A stretch of DNA of 9,478 bases from Campylobacterales bacterium (GTDB lineage Bacteria > Campylobacterota > Campylobacteria > Campylobacterales > SZUA-545): positions 1 to 9,478 of the forward strand of contig JAOXRY010000106.1 in the NCBI GenBank assembly GCA_025800305.1, given 5' to 3'. The position numbers and the translations under genes were made by a program. The notes beneath the pieces were generated by a model. It saw only the letters and a list, made by a program, of their open reading frames with translations. It was not told the origin of the DNA and made no database searches. Positions 1-6,814 of this stretch are shown piece after piece. Position 1 is the first letter of the stretch, and every line of letters starts with the position of its first letter.

Positions 1-588
1 AAAAAAGATCATAGTGTGAAGCAGTTTTCACTATTTAGTTACGCTTTTCCATCATTTTATTTAGCTTTACTTTTTATTATCATCCTCTCTGTTGAATTTG
101 GTTGGTTTCCTATCTCTGGACTTCACTCTGGTATTGATGAAGAGGATTTTTTTCTTTACTATCTTGATATGGGATGGCACTTATTCTTACCAATTCTTGT
201 CATTGTTATTGGTGGAGTAGGGAGCTTAACTCTATATATCAGATCTTTAACTATAGAAGTTCTAAAAAGTGACTATATCTTTTTTGCCAAAACAAGAGGG
301 GTAAAAGGACAGAAGTTAATTAGAAAATACATAGTTCCAAACCTCTATCCTCCAATCATAACAATCCTAGGGCTCTCTCTTCCTGGGCTTATTGGTGGAA
401 GTGTTATCTTAGAGTCTATCTTCTCTATCAATGGTATGGGGCTTCTTTTTTATCAAAGTGCTCTCAGTAGAGATTATCCTGTGATTATGGGTATTTTGAT
501 TATTGGGGCTTTGCTTACTTTGATTGGGAATATTGTTGCTGACTTGATTTTATTGAAGTTGAATCCCTATTCTAAGGCTAGAGAGTAA
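1..588 (+). CDS. ABC transporter permease, DppB/OppB type (5' end cut off)
   Basis: This is the C-terminal part of an inner-membrane permease of the peptide/nickel ABC importer class, which forms half of the channel for a periplasmic binding-protein-dependent uptake system. The frame is open to the left edge, so the GTG at 16 is probably internal and the N-terminal segment is missing. About five hydrophobic segments are visible, beginning with the family's PSFYLALL...FGWFPISG stretch. The cytoplasmic EAA-type loop, which contacts the ATPase, follows in the second quarter (SDYIFFAKTRGVKGQKLI...VPN). The end, LNPYSKARE, matches the usual LDPR.R tail. No DppC-like partner follows, so the other transporter genes should lie to the left. 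The family is clear; the substrate cannot be told from sequence. Confidence 0.88.
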   Translation, partial: KKDHSVKQFSLFSYAFPSFYLALLFIIILSVEFGWFPISGLHSGIDEEDFFLYYLDMGWHLFLPILVIVIGGVGSLTLYIRSLTIEVLKSDYIFFAKTRGVKGQKLIRKYIVPNLYPPIITILGLSLPGLIGGSVILESIFSINGMGLLFYQSALSRDYPVIMGILIIGALLTLIGNIVADLILLKLNPYSKARE

Positions 589-600
589 GGTTTTTAACTT

Positions 601-696
601 TTGGGTGTTGGCTCGGGTGGTCGTTGCGGGATGTACCTCCTCACAAACGGGTTTCGGAGTGAACGCTGAAGCTATCGCTTCTACTGTTCTACTCCT
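601..696. other. GC-rich structured intergenic element, possible repeat or small RNA
   Basis: The gap between the permease and purA (589-767) holds a block unlike its surroundings: bases 601-660 are about 58% G+C by hand count, against roughly one third for the window. It ends in a long imperfect hairpin at 656-695. The stem pairs GGAGT (656-660) with ACTCC (691-695), GAAC (661-664) with GTTC (686-689), and GAAGC (668-672) with GCTTC (677-681) around a four-base loop. One + frame runs open as ...VVVAGCTSSQTGFGVNAEA... to a TAA at about 700, but no convincing start or ribosome site supports a gene. No match to SRP RNA, tmRNA, RNase P or a known riboswitch core was recognised. A dispersed repeat or a structured RNA are the best guesses; the strand is unknown. 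Confidence 0.5.
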
Positions 697-734
697 ATAA
701 AACGACAAAAAATCTCCCAACAGATTACTTTCGT

Positions 735-740
735 TATAAT
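735..740 (+). promoter_or_regulatory. -10 box of the purA operon promoter
   Basis: A perfect TATAAT lies 27 bases before the first possible purA start, preceded by TTTCGT. This resembles Campylobacterota housekeeping promoters, which rely on an extended -10 and lack a clear -35. Transcription would start near 747, giving a leader of about 20-30 bases. The promoter probably serves purA, fliJ and motE together. Confidence 0.65.
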
Positions 741-767
741 AAAAGGTTTGATTAAAAAATAGAAAGA

Positions 768-2021
768 ATGGATGTTATGAACAAAGCAGATTTAATTGTT
801 GGTTTACAATGGGGAGATGAAGGAAAAGGGAAAATTGTAGATCTACTAGCTCAAAAATATGACTATGTTGTTAGATATCAAGGTGGTCACAATGCTGGTC
901 ATACTATTGTTATTGATGGTGTGAAACACGCATTACACTTAATGCCTTCTGGTGTATTAAATCCAAAAGCAATCAATATTATTGGCAGTGGTGTTGTTGT
1001 TTATCCTGATAAGATTATTGAGGAGATGGCTGGGTTTGAGAATCTTGAGGGAAGACTGTATATTAGTGATAAAGCACACCTTATTTTAGATTATCATATT
1101 GAAATTGACCAAGCTAAAGAAGCAAAAAGAGCAAAGAAGATTGGAACAACAGGAAGAGGAATTGGTCCTTGTTATTCTGATAAGATCTCTAGAAGTGGTC
1201 ACAGAGTTGGTGAACTTAAAGATACTGAAAAATTAGCTGATAAAGTTATGGAGTATTACGAGACAAATAAAGATTATTTAGCAAGTTTAGATATAAAAAC
1301 TCCTACATTAGACGCCGTAAAAGCAAAACTTGATGGTTATAAGAGTAAGCTAGAAGTTCATATTGCTGACACGTTTGTTATGATTCATAAAGCATTAGAA
1401 GATAAAAAAGTTCTTTTAGAAGGCGCTCAAGGAACACTATTAGATATTGATCACGGTACATATCCATTTGTTACAAGTTCAAGTACAATTTCTGCAGGAG
1501 CATGTATTGGTACTGGTATTAGCCCGAAAGATCTTGGAAATGTAACAGGTATTATCAAAGCTTACACAACAAGAGTTGGTAATGGTCCATTTACAACAGA
1601 AGATTTTGGCCCTGATGGTGATACTCTGGCTAAAAATGGTCATGAGTTTGGAACTACAACTGGTAGAAAAAGAAGGTGTGGTTGGTTTGACGCGGTTGCG
1701 GCTAGGTATTCTGCTAAATTAAATGGTTGTGATGAGCTATCTGTTATGAAACTTGACGTTCTTGATGGATTTGAAAAAATCAAAGTATGTATTGCTTACG
1801 AAGTAAACGGCGAGAGAACAGAAGATATGCCAATTGATATGGAGGATGCAAAACCAATTTACGAAGAATTTGATGGTTGGGATAAGACAGAAGGTGTAGA
1901 TAAGTGGGAAGATCTTCCTGAAAATGCACAGAAATATATCCTAAAGCTAGAAGAGCTTGTTGGTACAAAAATCGGTATGGTTTCAACAAGTCCAGATAGA
2001 AACGACACAATCTTTAGATAA
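768..2021 (+). CDS. purA: Adenylosuccinate synthetase
   Basis: Cytoplasmic enzyme that joins IMP and aspartate using GTP to give adenylosuccinate, the first step from IMP to AMP. Family motifs appear in order: the GTP loop QWGDEGKGK (14-22), GGHNAGHT with the conserved histidine (39-46), TTGRGIGP (127-134), EGAQG (218-222), the TTTGRKRRCGW segment that contacts IMP (296-306), KLDVLDG (328-334) and the C-terminal SPDRNDTI (408-415), equivalent to GPDRNETI. At 417 residues it has the usual bacterial length. Two starts are possible: ATG 768 and ATG 777. The second gives MNKADLIVG, closer to relatives, and has a GGA four bases upstream; the first has AGAAAG only two bases away. The stop overlaps the next start by one base (TAATG), so it heads an operon with flagellar genes. 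Confidence 0.97.
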   Translation: MDVMNKADLIVGLQWGDEGKGKIVDLLAQKYDYVVRYQGGHNAGHTIVIDGVKHALHLMPSGVLNPKAINIIGSGVVVYPDKIIEEMAGFENLEGRLYISDKAHLILDYHIEIDQAKEAKRAKKIGTTGRGIGPCYSDKISRSGHRVGELKDTEKLADKVMEYYETNKDYLASLDIKTPTLDAVKAKLDGYKSKLEVHIADTFVMIHKALEDKKVLLEGAQGTLLDIDHGTYPFVTSSSTISAGACIGTGISPKDLGNVTGIIKAYTTRVGNGPFTTEDFGPDGDTLAKNGHEFGTTTGRKRRCGWFDAVAARYSAKLNGCDELSVMKLDVLDGFEKIKVCIAYEVNGERTEDMPIDMEDAKPIYEEFDGWDKTEGVDKWEDLPENAQKYILKLEELVGTKIGMVSTSPDRNDTIFR

Positions 2022-2458
2022 TGACTAGCAAATTCTCTAAAATCGTTCAGCTCCATGAAAAGAAAGTTGAAATGGCTAGGATGGATCTGGAAAATGCTAA
2101 TAAAGATCTGGCAAACATTAGAGAAGAGTTAGAAAACTTAGAGAGAGTAGGAAACGATATAGAAATGCCAACATCTGGAAATGTTGGGATGATTCAATAT
2201 ACAAAAATGTTAAAAGACTCTTACAGAAATCAGCTTTTAGATCTGAGACAGAAGATTTCTTATTATGAGCAAAAAGCTTATAAAGCAAAGTATGAAGTAA
2301 GAGTTGCTCAGATGGAGTTTGAGAAGTTTAATCACCTCCATACAGAAGAGTTAAAAAAGAAAATTAAAAGATTAGATGAAATTGAAGCAGCTGAACTAGA
2401 CGAGATTGCTTCAATGAGACACTATACAGCAAATATCCAAGCAAAAGAGGTTGCGTGA
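2021..2458 (+). CDS. fliJ: FliJ-like flagellar export coiled-coil protein
   Basis: A 145-residue, highly charged, almost wholly helical protein with no signal peptide or membrane segment. It forms two long coiled-coil arms (about 1-45 and 60-145) separated by a GDIEMPTSGNVGM turn, the helical-hairpin shape of FliJ. FliJ is the cytoplasmic stalk of the flagellar type III export ATPase (FliI/FliH). Sequence alone is weak evidence because FliJ diverges quickly. The assignment leans on position: the gene next to purA in Helicobacter pylori (HP0256) is a FliJ homologue linked to motility, and Campylobacter has the same order. Its ATG overlaps the purA stop by one base and lacks a strong ribosome site, suggesting translational coupling. 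The GTG of the next gene overlaps its own stop by four bases. Confidence 0.75.
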   Translation: MTSKFSKIVQLHEKKVEMARMDLENANKDLANIREELENLERVGNDIEMPTSGNVGMIQYTKMLKDSYRNQLLDLRQKISYYEQKAYKAKYEVRVAQMEFEKFNHLHTEELKKKIKRLDEIEAAELDEIASMRHYTANIQAKEVA

Positions 2459-2979
2459 TTAGAACTTTTTTACTATTAGCTTTTACAACCTCTTTATTTG
2501 CCTTAGAAAGTGTAGATTGTAATAAGATCTTTGAGATGAGAAAAAGTGAGCTTATTAGGGAGCTTGATAAGATCTCAAAAGAGCAAAGAGAGCTGGAAGC
2601 TATGAGGTCTGGTGAGAGTAAGGCACTTGACGCTAAAAAAGAAGAGCTAGTTAAAATCCAACAAGACATCGATGGAAAATTAGCAAAAATTGAAGAGAGT
2701 AAAGAGGCAATCGATAAGCTTTACAAAAAGAATCAAAAAGTCTTAGCTGATATTAAAAAGACAAAAGGAAGTAAGTTAGTAGATCTTTACTCAAAGATGA
2801 AAGCTGGTCCTGCTGCTGCTGTTCTTGATACGATGGATGTTGAACTTTCATCTTCAATTCTTTTTAAACTAAATCCTAAAAAAGCCTCTGCTATAATGGC
2901 AAAAATGCAACCTGCAAAAGCTTCTGCTGTTACTATGCGACTGGAAGAGGGACCTCCTTTTAAAATCACCAAGAAATAA
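2455..2979 (+). CDS. motE: MotE-like periplasmic motility chaperone (PDP protein)
   Basis: A 174-residue exported protein. Residues 1-16 (MIRTFLLLAFTTSLFA) form a signal peptide, followed by a long charged coiled coil (about 24-105) and a compact C-terminal domain (about 106-163) with GPAAAVLDTMD, SSSILFKLNPKKASAIMAKM and PAKASAVTMRL. The last part is the repeated short-helix pattern of MgtE N-terminal-like domains, typical of the MotE/PDP family. In Campylobacterota this family acts in the periplasm with the flagellar stator or motor. The corresponding purA-linked Campylobacter gene (Cj1496c) is needed for motility. Start is GTG 2455, overlapping the preceding TGA by four bases, so the two genes are translated together. 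The coiled coil plus signal peptide could fit other periplasmic scaffolds, but domain order and context agree with MotE. Confidence 0.8.
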   Translation: MIRTFLLLAFTTSLFALESVDCNKIFEMRKSELIRELDKISKEQRELEAMRSGESKALDAKKEELVKIQQDIDGKLAKIEESKEAIDKLYKKNQKVLADIKKTKGSKLVDLYSKMKAGPAAAVLDTMDVELSSSILFKLNPKKASAIMAKMQPAKASAVTMRLEEGPPFKITKK

Positions 2980-3016
2980 TCTTAGCCACTACAACAAACA
3001 ATAAACAAACTTTTAT

Positions 3017-3022
3017 TATAAT
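3017..3022 (+). promoter_or_regulatory. -10 box of fabI
   Basis: A perfect TATAAT sits in the 69-base gap between motE and fabI, 26 bases before the fabI ATG, in an A/T-rich stretch without an obvious -35. Transcription would begin near 3029. This suggests fabI is at least partly expressed apart from the purA operon. Confidence 0.6.
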
Positions 3023-3048
3023 TCCAAAAAAATAATTAAGGTATAAAC

Positions 3049-3876
3049 ATGATAATGGAAGGTAAAAAAGGTTTAATTATTGGTGTTGCTAATAATAAAT
3101 CTATCGCTTATGGAATCTTAAAAGCTGTAAAGGCACAAGGTGCTGATGTTGCACTTACATTTTTAAATGAACAACTAGAAAAAAGAGTAAGACCAATTGC
3201 TGAAGAGTTTGGTTGTGAAAAAGTATATAAACTAGACGTTGCTGATGAAAATGATATGAACGCAATCGCTGGTCTTGTTGAAAAAGACTTTGGAAAGATT
3301 GATTTTATCGTTCACGCTGTTGCTTTTGCTCCAAGAGAAGCACTAGATGGAAGATTTGTTGATACAACAAAAGATGCTTTTAGAATCGCAATGGATATTT
3401 CAGTTTACTCACTGGTTGAAGTAACTCAAAAATTAATGCCTGTAATGAGTGATAATGCTTCTATCATCACACTTTCATACCTTGGTGGTATTAGAAATGT
3501 ACCTCATTATAATGTAATGGGTGTTGCAAAAGCTGCTCTTGAAGCAAGTGTTAGATACTTAGCAGAAGATCTTGGAACTCAAGGAATTAGAGTAAATGCT
3601 ATTAGTGCAGGACCAATAAAAACTCTTGCAGCAAGTGGAATTGGTGATTTTAGAACAATTCTAAAATGGAATGAAGCAAATGCTCCACTTAGAGATAATG
3701 TAACAATTGACCAAGTTGGAAATAGTGCTATGTATCTTCTTTCAGATCTATCAAGCGGCGTAACTGGTGAGATTCACTATGTTGACTGTGGTTATAACAT
3801 TATGGGAATGGGTGCTGTTGAAGAAGTTGATGGAAAAGCTAAACTTGTTTGGGATATTCAGAAAGAAGAAAACTAA
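3049..3876 (+). CDS. fabI: Enoyl-[acyl-carrier-protein] reductase (NADH), FabI
   Basis: Cytoplasmic type II fatty-acid synthase enzyme that reduces trans-2-enoyl-ACP to acyl-ACP, the last step of each elongation cycle and the target of triclosan-type inhibitors. It is a classical FabI of the short-chain dehydrogenase superfamily: dinucleotide-binding turn GVANNKSIAYGI (12-23), LDVAD (62-66), HAVAFAP (89-95), and active-site SYLGG...HYNVMGVAK with Tyr144, Tyr154 and Lys161 in the FabI-specific Y-x9-Y-x6-K spacing. The substrate-loop signature AGPIKTLAASGI (187-198) and the C-terminal VDCGYNIMGM follow. At 275 residues it has normal length. ATG 3049 is preferred because AAGG lies seven bases upstream; ATG 3055 is six bases further on. 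A hairpin terminator follows, and nnrS converges from the other side. Confidence 0.97.
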   Translation: MIMEGKKGLIIGVANNKSIAYGILKAVKAQGADVALTFLNEQLEKRVRPIAEEFGCEKVYKLDVADENDMNAIAGLVEKDFGKIDFIVHAVAFAPREALDGRFVDTTKDAFRIAMDISVYSLVEVTQKLMPVMSDNASIITLSYLGGIRNVPHYNVMGVAKAALEASVRYLAEDLGTQGIRVNAISAGPIKTLAASGIGDFRTILKWNEANAPLRDNVTIDQVGNSAMYLLSDLSSGVTGEIHYVDCGYNIMGMGAVEEVDGKAKLVWDIQKEEN

Positions 3877-3894
3877 TTACTCTTTTAGTCTTTT

Positions 3895-3921
3895 AAGATG
3901 AGCTACAGATTAGCTCATCTT
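3895..3921 (+). terminator. Hairpin terminator after fabI, overlapping the nnrS stop
   Basis: A perfect 10-bp stem, AAGATGAGCT (3895-3904) with AGCTCATCTT (3912-3921), encloses a seven-base loop between convergent fabI and nnrS. On the + strand it is followed by a pyrimidine-rich CTTTCC rather than a clean T run, so termination of fabI is plausible but not textbook. On the - strand the stem is followed by AAAAGAC, a poor terminator for nnrS. The stem includes the last nnrS codons and its TAA stop (3910-3912). Confidence 0.6.
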
Positions 3922-5112
3922 CTTTCCAAAGGCAATCACTCCAAAAAATTTATAACTCCAAACACCAAACAAAACACCCCAACTAAACATAGAAATATCA
4001 AAAAGAATCATTAGATTAGTTCCAATCAGATCACTAAAAGAAACAAGAACTCTTAAAATCACTACAACTTGTGTAAAGTAAAAAAGCTTCTCTGTAAAAC
4101 TATCAATAACCATCTGATTTTCAGAGTGTCCTAATGCTACTCTTGTACCAAAGCCAATAAGAACGGTCATTAAAAACCCAAGAGCTACAAGATGGATATT
4201 AAGATAAAGAAGGCTGAGATCTGTAAATTTCTCTGCCATACTTGAAAGACCACCAATAATAAGACCAATCGGTAGCCAAAGAATAGCAAGTTGTAAGATC
4301 CAGACAATTGAATGAGAGCTGAAAAAAATCATTTTCCATCTTTTAATCTCTAAAGTAAGCAGAACACCAGCTAAGATCTCAAAGATATATCCGTATTCAA
4401 TAAGTAGAGACCTTAAAAGAAAAAGTATAGCTAAACTCGCTAAGACTTTAGGGTTTTTATCAATAATAAGATGGGAAAAGAAAGGAATCATCCTTTGTGC
4501 CACGGAGAAAGCAATAAAAATAAGAAAATTAAAAAAGCCTAAAGATATGGCAAGATTTTCAAGGGAGTGAATTCCTATAAAAGATAGTAAAAATAGAATA
4601 TGAGAAATAGTTCCAAATGTAAAACCAATAAGAATCCAAAACTGATCACTTTTTTGTAAAGCCTGAGAAATTTTGTAAATCTTCATAAGTTGGTACTGGG
4701 CTAAGATTTGACCAAGTAAAAATGTTACAACACCTGCAACCATAAGTGACTCATTAAAAACTACACCAATAAAAAAAGCTATGGTACTAAGAAGCAAGAG
4801 AAAGAAAATACGATTATAGCTCTCTTGTTTAATAGGCTCTGTTGCAGAAAACCGTGGAAAAGTTGTAAAAAGAAAACCAACAAAAAACGAAAGAAATGTT
4901 GGAAAGAAAAGAGTATATGTATGAAAGAGTTTTGGAGAAATAGAAGAAGACACTACTCCTTTAAACATTAGTCCAAAGATAATCATAGAAATTATTGCTG
5001 TTACAATTCCTAGAATAAAAAAGCTCTGATGAGGCTGAGAAAAAAAGTATTGTACTTTTGTTAACTTTGGTGGCTCTGGTTGTTGAAAATTTGGTGATGT
5101 CGAAAATTCCAT
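3910..5112 (-). CDS. nnrS: NnrS family membrane protein (nitric oxide/nitrosative stress)
   Basis: A 400-residue integral membrane protein with about twelve hydrophobic segments. NnrS proteins are haem- and copper-containing inner-membrane proteins linked to tolerance of nitric oxide in denitrifiers; their exact chemistry is unsettled. Family features: a PHQSFFILG stretch at 27-35 (usual PHRPFF), His64 at the start of the HTYTLFFPTF...GFLFTTFPRFS segment, AQRMIPFFS (205-213), His307, and the signature GTRVALGHS (322-330). The N-terminal region with LTKVQYFFSQP is cytoplasmic. The ATG at 5112 has AAGGA five bases upstream (5118-5122). The gene stands alone, transcribed away from a region with a perfect FNR/CRP-type operator, which fits a nitrosative-stress or low-oxygen role. 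Family assignment is firm; ligand use is inferred. Confidence 0.9.
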   Translation of the reverse strand: MEFSTSPNFQQPEPPKLTKVQYFFSQPHQSFFILGIVTAIISMIIFGLMFKGVVSSSISPKLFHTYTLFFPTFLSFFVGFLFTTFPRFSATEPIKQESYNRIFFLLLLSTIAFFIGVVFNESLMVAGVVTFLLGQILAQYQLMKIYKISQALQKSDQFWILIGFTFGTISHILFLLSFIGIHSLENLAISLGFFNFLIFIAFSVAQRMIPFFSHLIIDKNPKVLASLAILFLLRSLLIEYGYIFEILAGVLLTLEIKRWKMIFFSSHSIVWILQLAILWLPIGLIIGGLSSMAEKFTDLSLLYLNIHLVALGFLMTVLIGFGTRVALGHSENQMVIDSFTEKLFYFTQVVVILRVLVSFSDLIGTNLMILFDISMFSWGVLFGVWSYKFFGVIAFGKKMS

Positions 5113-5128
5113 TAAAATCCTTTTGTCA

Positions 5129-5134
5129 ATTGTA
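5129..5134 (-). promoter_or_regulatory. Candidate -10 box of nnrS
   Basis: Read on the - strand this is TACAAT, one mismatch from consensus, with TTGA just before it. It would place the transcription start at about 5122, so the leader is only about ten bases and begins at the ribosome site. Its main support is spacing: the FNR-like site is then centred at exactly -41.5, the class II activator position. Confidence 0.45.
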
Positions 5135-5156
5135 TCAACTATTGATTCAATTTAAC

Positions 5157-5170
5157 TTGATTGGAATCAA
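5157..5170. promoter_or_regulatory. FNR/CRP-family operator (TTGAT-N4-ATCAA)
   Basis: TTGATTGGAATCAA is a perfect ten-base inverted repeat with a four-base spacer, identical to the consensus for FNR and for the NO-responsive NnrR/DNR regulators of the same family. It lies between divergent nnrS and the small gene at 5227. Its centre is 51 bases upstream of the nnrS ATG and about 45 upstream of the start inferred for the + gene. Additional TTGAT/ATCAA half-sites occur at 5134-5138 and 5142-5146. Which regulator binds cannot be told from the site. Confidence 0.75.
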
Positions 5171-5196
5171 TCTTTTTTGAAACAAGTAAAATAGGG

Positions 5197-5202
5197 TAAA
5201 AT
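5197..5202 (+). promoter_or_regulatory. Candidate -10 box for the 5227 gene and helicase
   Basis: TAAAAT occurs twice in a row (5187-5192 and 5197-5202), both followed by a spacing compatible with transcription toward the GTG at 5227. The second would start transcription near 5209 with an 18-base leader that carries the AAGGA ribosome site (5216-5220). The first is an alternative. Confidence 0.4.
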
Positions 5203-5226
5203 ACCTCTTATTAAAAAGGAAACAAA

Positions 5227-5544
5227 GTGGTACATAGCAGTGTTTATATTATTTTAAGACCTAAAATTCCAACTCCTAATAATGTTAGAAAAGTAGTAAT
5301 GGATCATAACGCACTGTTTGATAACTCCAATAAAGGAACAATGTTTCACTTTGGTGATGCAATGTGGAGTACAGCCTATGATGATGTCTCTACTGTAGAA
5401 GACTTTTTAGCAAGACTTTCTAAATCAGATTTTCTTTTTATTAGAGTTAGTTCATATACAGATATTCAGGTTGCTGGAGACTATTACGATCACAATTATA
5501 GAGATCTACTACCACAAAACCTTGTAGAATTTTTAGAAGAATAA
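5227..5544 (+). CDS. Conserved-looking hypothetical protein (105 aa)
   Basis: A small soluble protein of 105 residues that I do not recognise. It has no signal peptide, membrane segment or cysteine. It opens with a short beta-like strand (SVYIILRPKI) and holds a central MFHFGDAMWSTAYDD region, a strand SDFLFIRVS and an acidic helix ending LVEFLEE; overall net negative. It looks like a real gene: GTG start with AAGGA six bases upstream (5216-5220), a promoter-like region before it, and a helicase whose ribosome site overlaps its TAA stop. The layout implies co-transcription with the RNA helicase and possible control by the FNR-like site shared with nnrS. No function is proposed. Confidence 0.75.
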   Translation: MVHSSVYIILRPKIPTPNNVRKVVMDHNALFDNSNKGTMFHFGDAMWSTAYDDVSTVEDFLARLSKSDFLFIRVSSYTDIQVAGDYYDHNYRDLLPQNLVEFLEE

Positions 5545-5547
5545 AGG
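5543..5547 (+). promoter_or_regulatory. Ribosome binding site that sets the helicase start
   Basis: AAAGG overlaps the stop codon of the preceding gene and lies four bases before ATT 5552 and seven before ATC 5555. It is the only good ribosome site in the stretch that encodes the helicase N-terminus, and therefore argues that translation starts there and not at ATG 5663. Confidence 0.6.
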
Positions 5548-5551
5548 CTTT

Positions 5552-6814
5552 ATTATCAAACAATTTGAAAAATTAAATCTTCATCCAAATATCCTAAAAG
5601 GGATTGAAGAAGCACAATATAAAACACCAACAGAGATCCAGAAAAAAGTAATCCCTATTGCTATGAAAGGGATTGATGTTATCGCCGCGTCAAAATCAGG
5701 TACAGGAAAAACAGCAGCATTTGTTCTTCCTATGCTAAATAAAAACAATAAGATATCAAATCCTAACCATAGAGTTTTAAGAACACTTATTTTAGCTCCA
5801 ACAAGAGAATTGGTAGATCAGATTTCAATTGCCATCGGTAAATATAATAGATACTTAAAACTAAAACACACAAAGATCCAAGGTGGTGTTGTAAAAGCTG
5901 TTCAGCAAGAAAAACTAGATGGAGGAATGGATATCATCGTTGCAACTCCAGGAAGATTGAAAGCCCTTATATTAGAAAAGAAAATAGATATTTCCAGTAT
6001 TAATACGGTTGTTGTTGATGAAGCAGATACAATGCTTGAGATGGGCTTTATTGAAGAGTTTGAGTTTATTCTTTCTCAGTGTTCCACAAAAAGACAGTTG
6101 ATGATGTTCTCTGCAACAGTTTCTGAAAACATTAAAAAGCTTGGGAAAAAGTATATGAAAGAGCCTGTTACTGTGGAAGTCTCTGATAGACGTGATACAG
6201 TCTCTTTGATCTCCCACCGAGCTTTTAAAGTCGATAGAGCAAGAAAACATAAGTTATTGCATCACATTCTAAAAAAAGGTAACTATTCTCAAGTTCTTAT
6301 TTTTGTCAATACAAAAGAAGTTTCTGATAAATTGTATCAGTTTCTTTACAATGGATATATTGATGTGGCACAGATCCATGGAGATATCTCTTCAAAAGCA
6401 AGAAGTGAAACAATCAAAGACTTTAGAAATGGAAACCTCCCAGTTCTAATCGCCACAGACATCGCTGGACGTGGAATCGATATTAAAGATCTTCCACTGG
6501 TAATCAACTACGAACTTCCAGAAAAAACAGATGATTTTACCCACAGAGTAGGGCGAACAGGCCGTGCTGGAAAAAAAGGAGAGGTTATCACTCTTCTGAC
6601 AACGATAGATTATAGACACTTCTCAAAGATTGAGAGAGATCTAAAACTAGCTATTAAAAGAGAAGTAATGGAAGGTTTTGATCTAAACGACAGACAGCCA
6701 AGACAGAAACCTTTTAAAAAGAAAGTTGACAGCAAGAAAAAACCACCTGCAAAGAAGCCTAAAAAGACAGGGGCAAAGTCAAAGAAGACTACTAAAAGAG
6801 ATGGGCGGCGATAA
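5552..6814 (+). CDS. DEAD-box ATP-dependent RNA helicase, apparent ATT start
   Basis: Cytoplasmic RNA-unwinding ATPase of the RhlE/DeaD group, acting in ribosome assembly or RNA turnover. Numbered from ATT 5552 (420 residues): Q motif about 5-31 (FEKLNL...YKTPTEIQ), motif I SGTGKT (49-54), PTREL (83-87), TPGRL (132-136), DEAD (156-159), SAT (187-189), LIFVNTK (249-255), ATDIAGRGIDI (301-311), HRVGRTGR (331-338), then a lysine-rich tail (about 383-420) likely to bind RNA. The first ATG (5663) would remove 37 residues including the whole Q motif, which binds adenine. The frame is open back to a TAG at 5534 with no ATG, GTG, TTG or CTG, so initiation at ATT 5552 (or ATC 5555) behind AAAGG is inferred. 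A sequencing error at the start codon is the alternative. Confidence 0.9.
   Translation: MIKQFEKLNLHPNILKGIEEAQYKTPTEIQKKVIPIAMKGIDVIAASKSGTGKTAAFVLPMLNKNNKISNPNHRVLRTLILAPTRELVDQISIAIGKYNRYLKLKHTKIQGGVVKAVQQEKLDGGMDIIVATPGRLKALILEKKIDISSINTVVVDEADTMLEMGFIEEFEFILSQCSTKRQLMMFSATVSENIKKLGKKYMKEPVTVEVSDRRDTVSLISHRAFKVDRARKHKLLHHILKKGNYSQVLIFVNTKEVSDKLYQFLYNGYIDVAQIHGDISSKARSETIKDFRNGNLPVLIATDIAGRGIDIKDLPLVINYELPEKTDDFTHRVGRTGRAGKKGEVITLLTTIDYRHFSKIERDLKLAIKREVMEGFDLNDRQPRQKPFKKKVDSKKKPPAKKPKKTGAKSKKTTKRDGRR

Noticed and set aside
601..696. Idea that the GC-rich element is 4.5S SRP RNA, tmRNA or a purine riboswitch
   Set aside because: The conserved SRP loop, the tRNA-like ends of tmRNA and the purine-aptamer core were all looked for and are absent on both strands.
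620..702. Possible small protein read through the GC-rich element (...AGCTSSQTGFGVN...)
   Set aside because: The frame has no suitable start or ribosome site, and the base-pairing pattern explains the sequence better than coding does.
1780..2056. Two open frames on the - strand within the purA 3' end
   Set aside because: They lie opposite a well-conserved purA segment, have no family resemblance and no credible ribosome sites.
2364..2972. Open frames on the - strand across fliJ and motE
   Set aside because: Serine- and leucine-rich translations are the expected antisense of charged coiled-coil genes; no start signals.
5972..6250. 92-codon open frame on the - strand inside the helicase
   Set aside because: It is the antisense of the region around DEAD and SAT motifs and has no coding features of its own.
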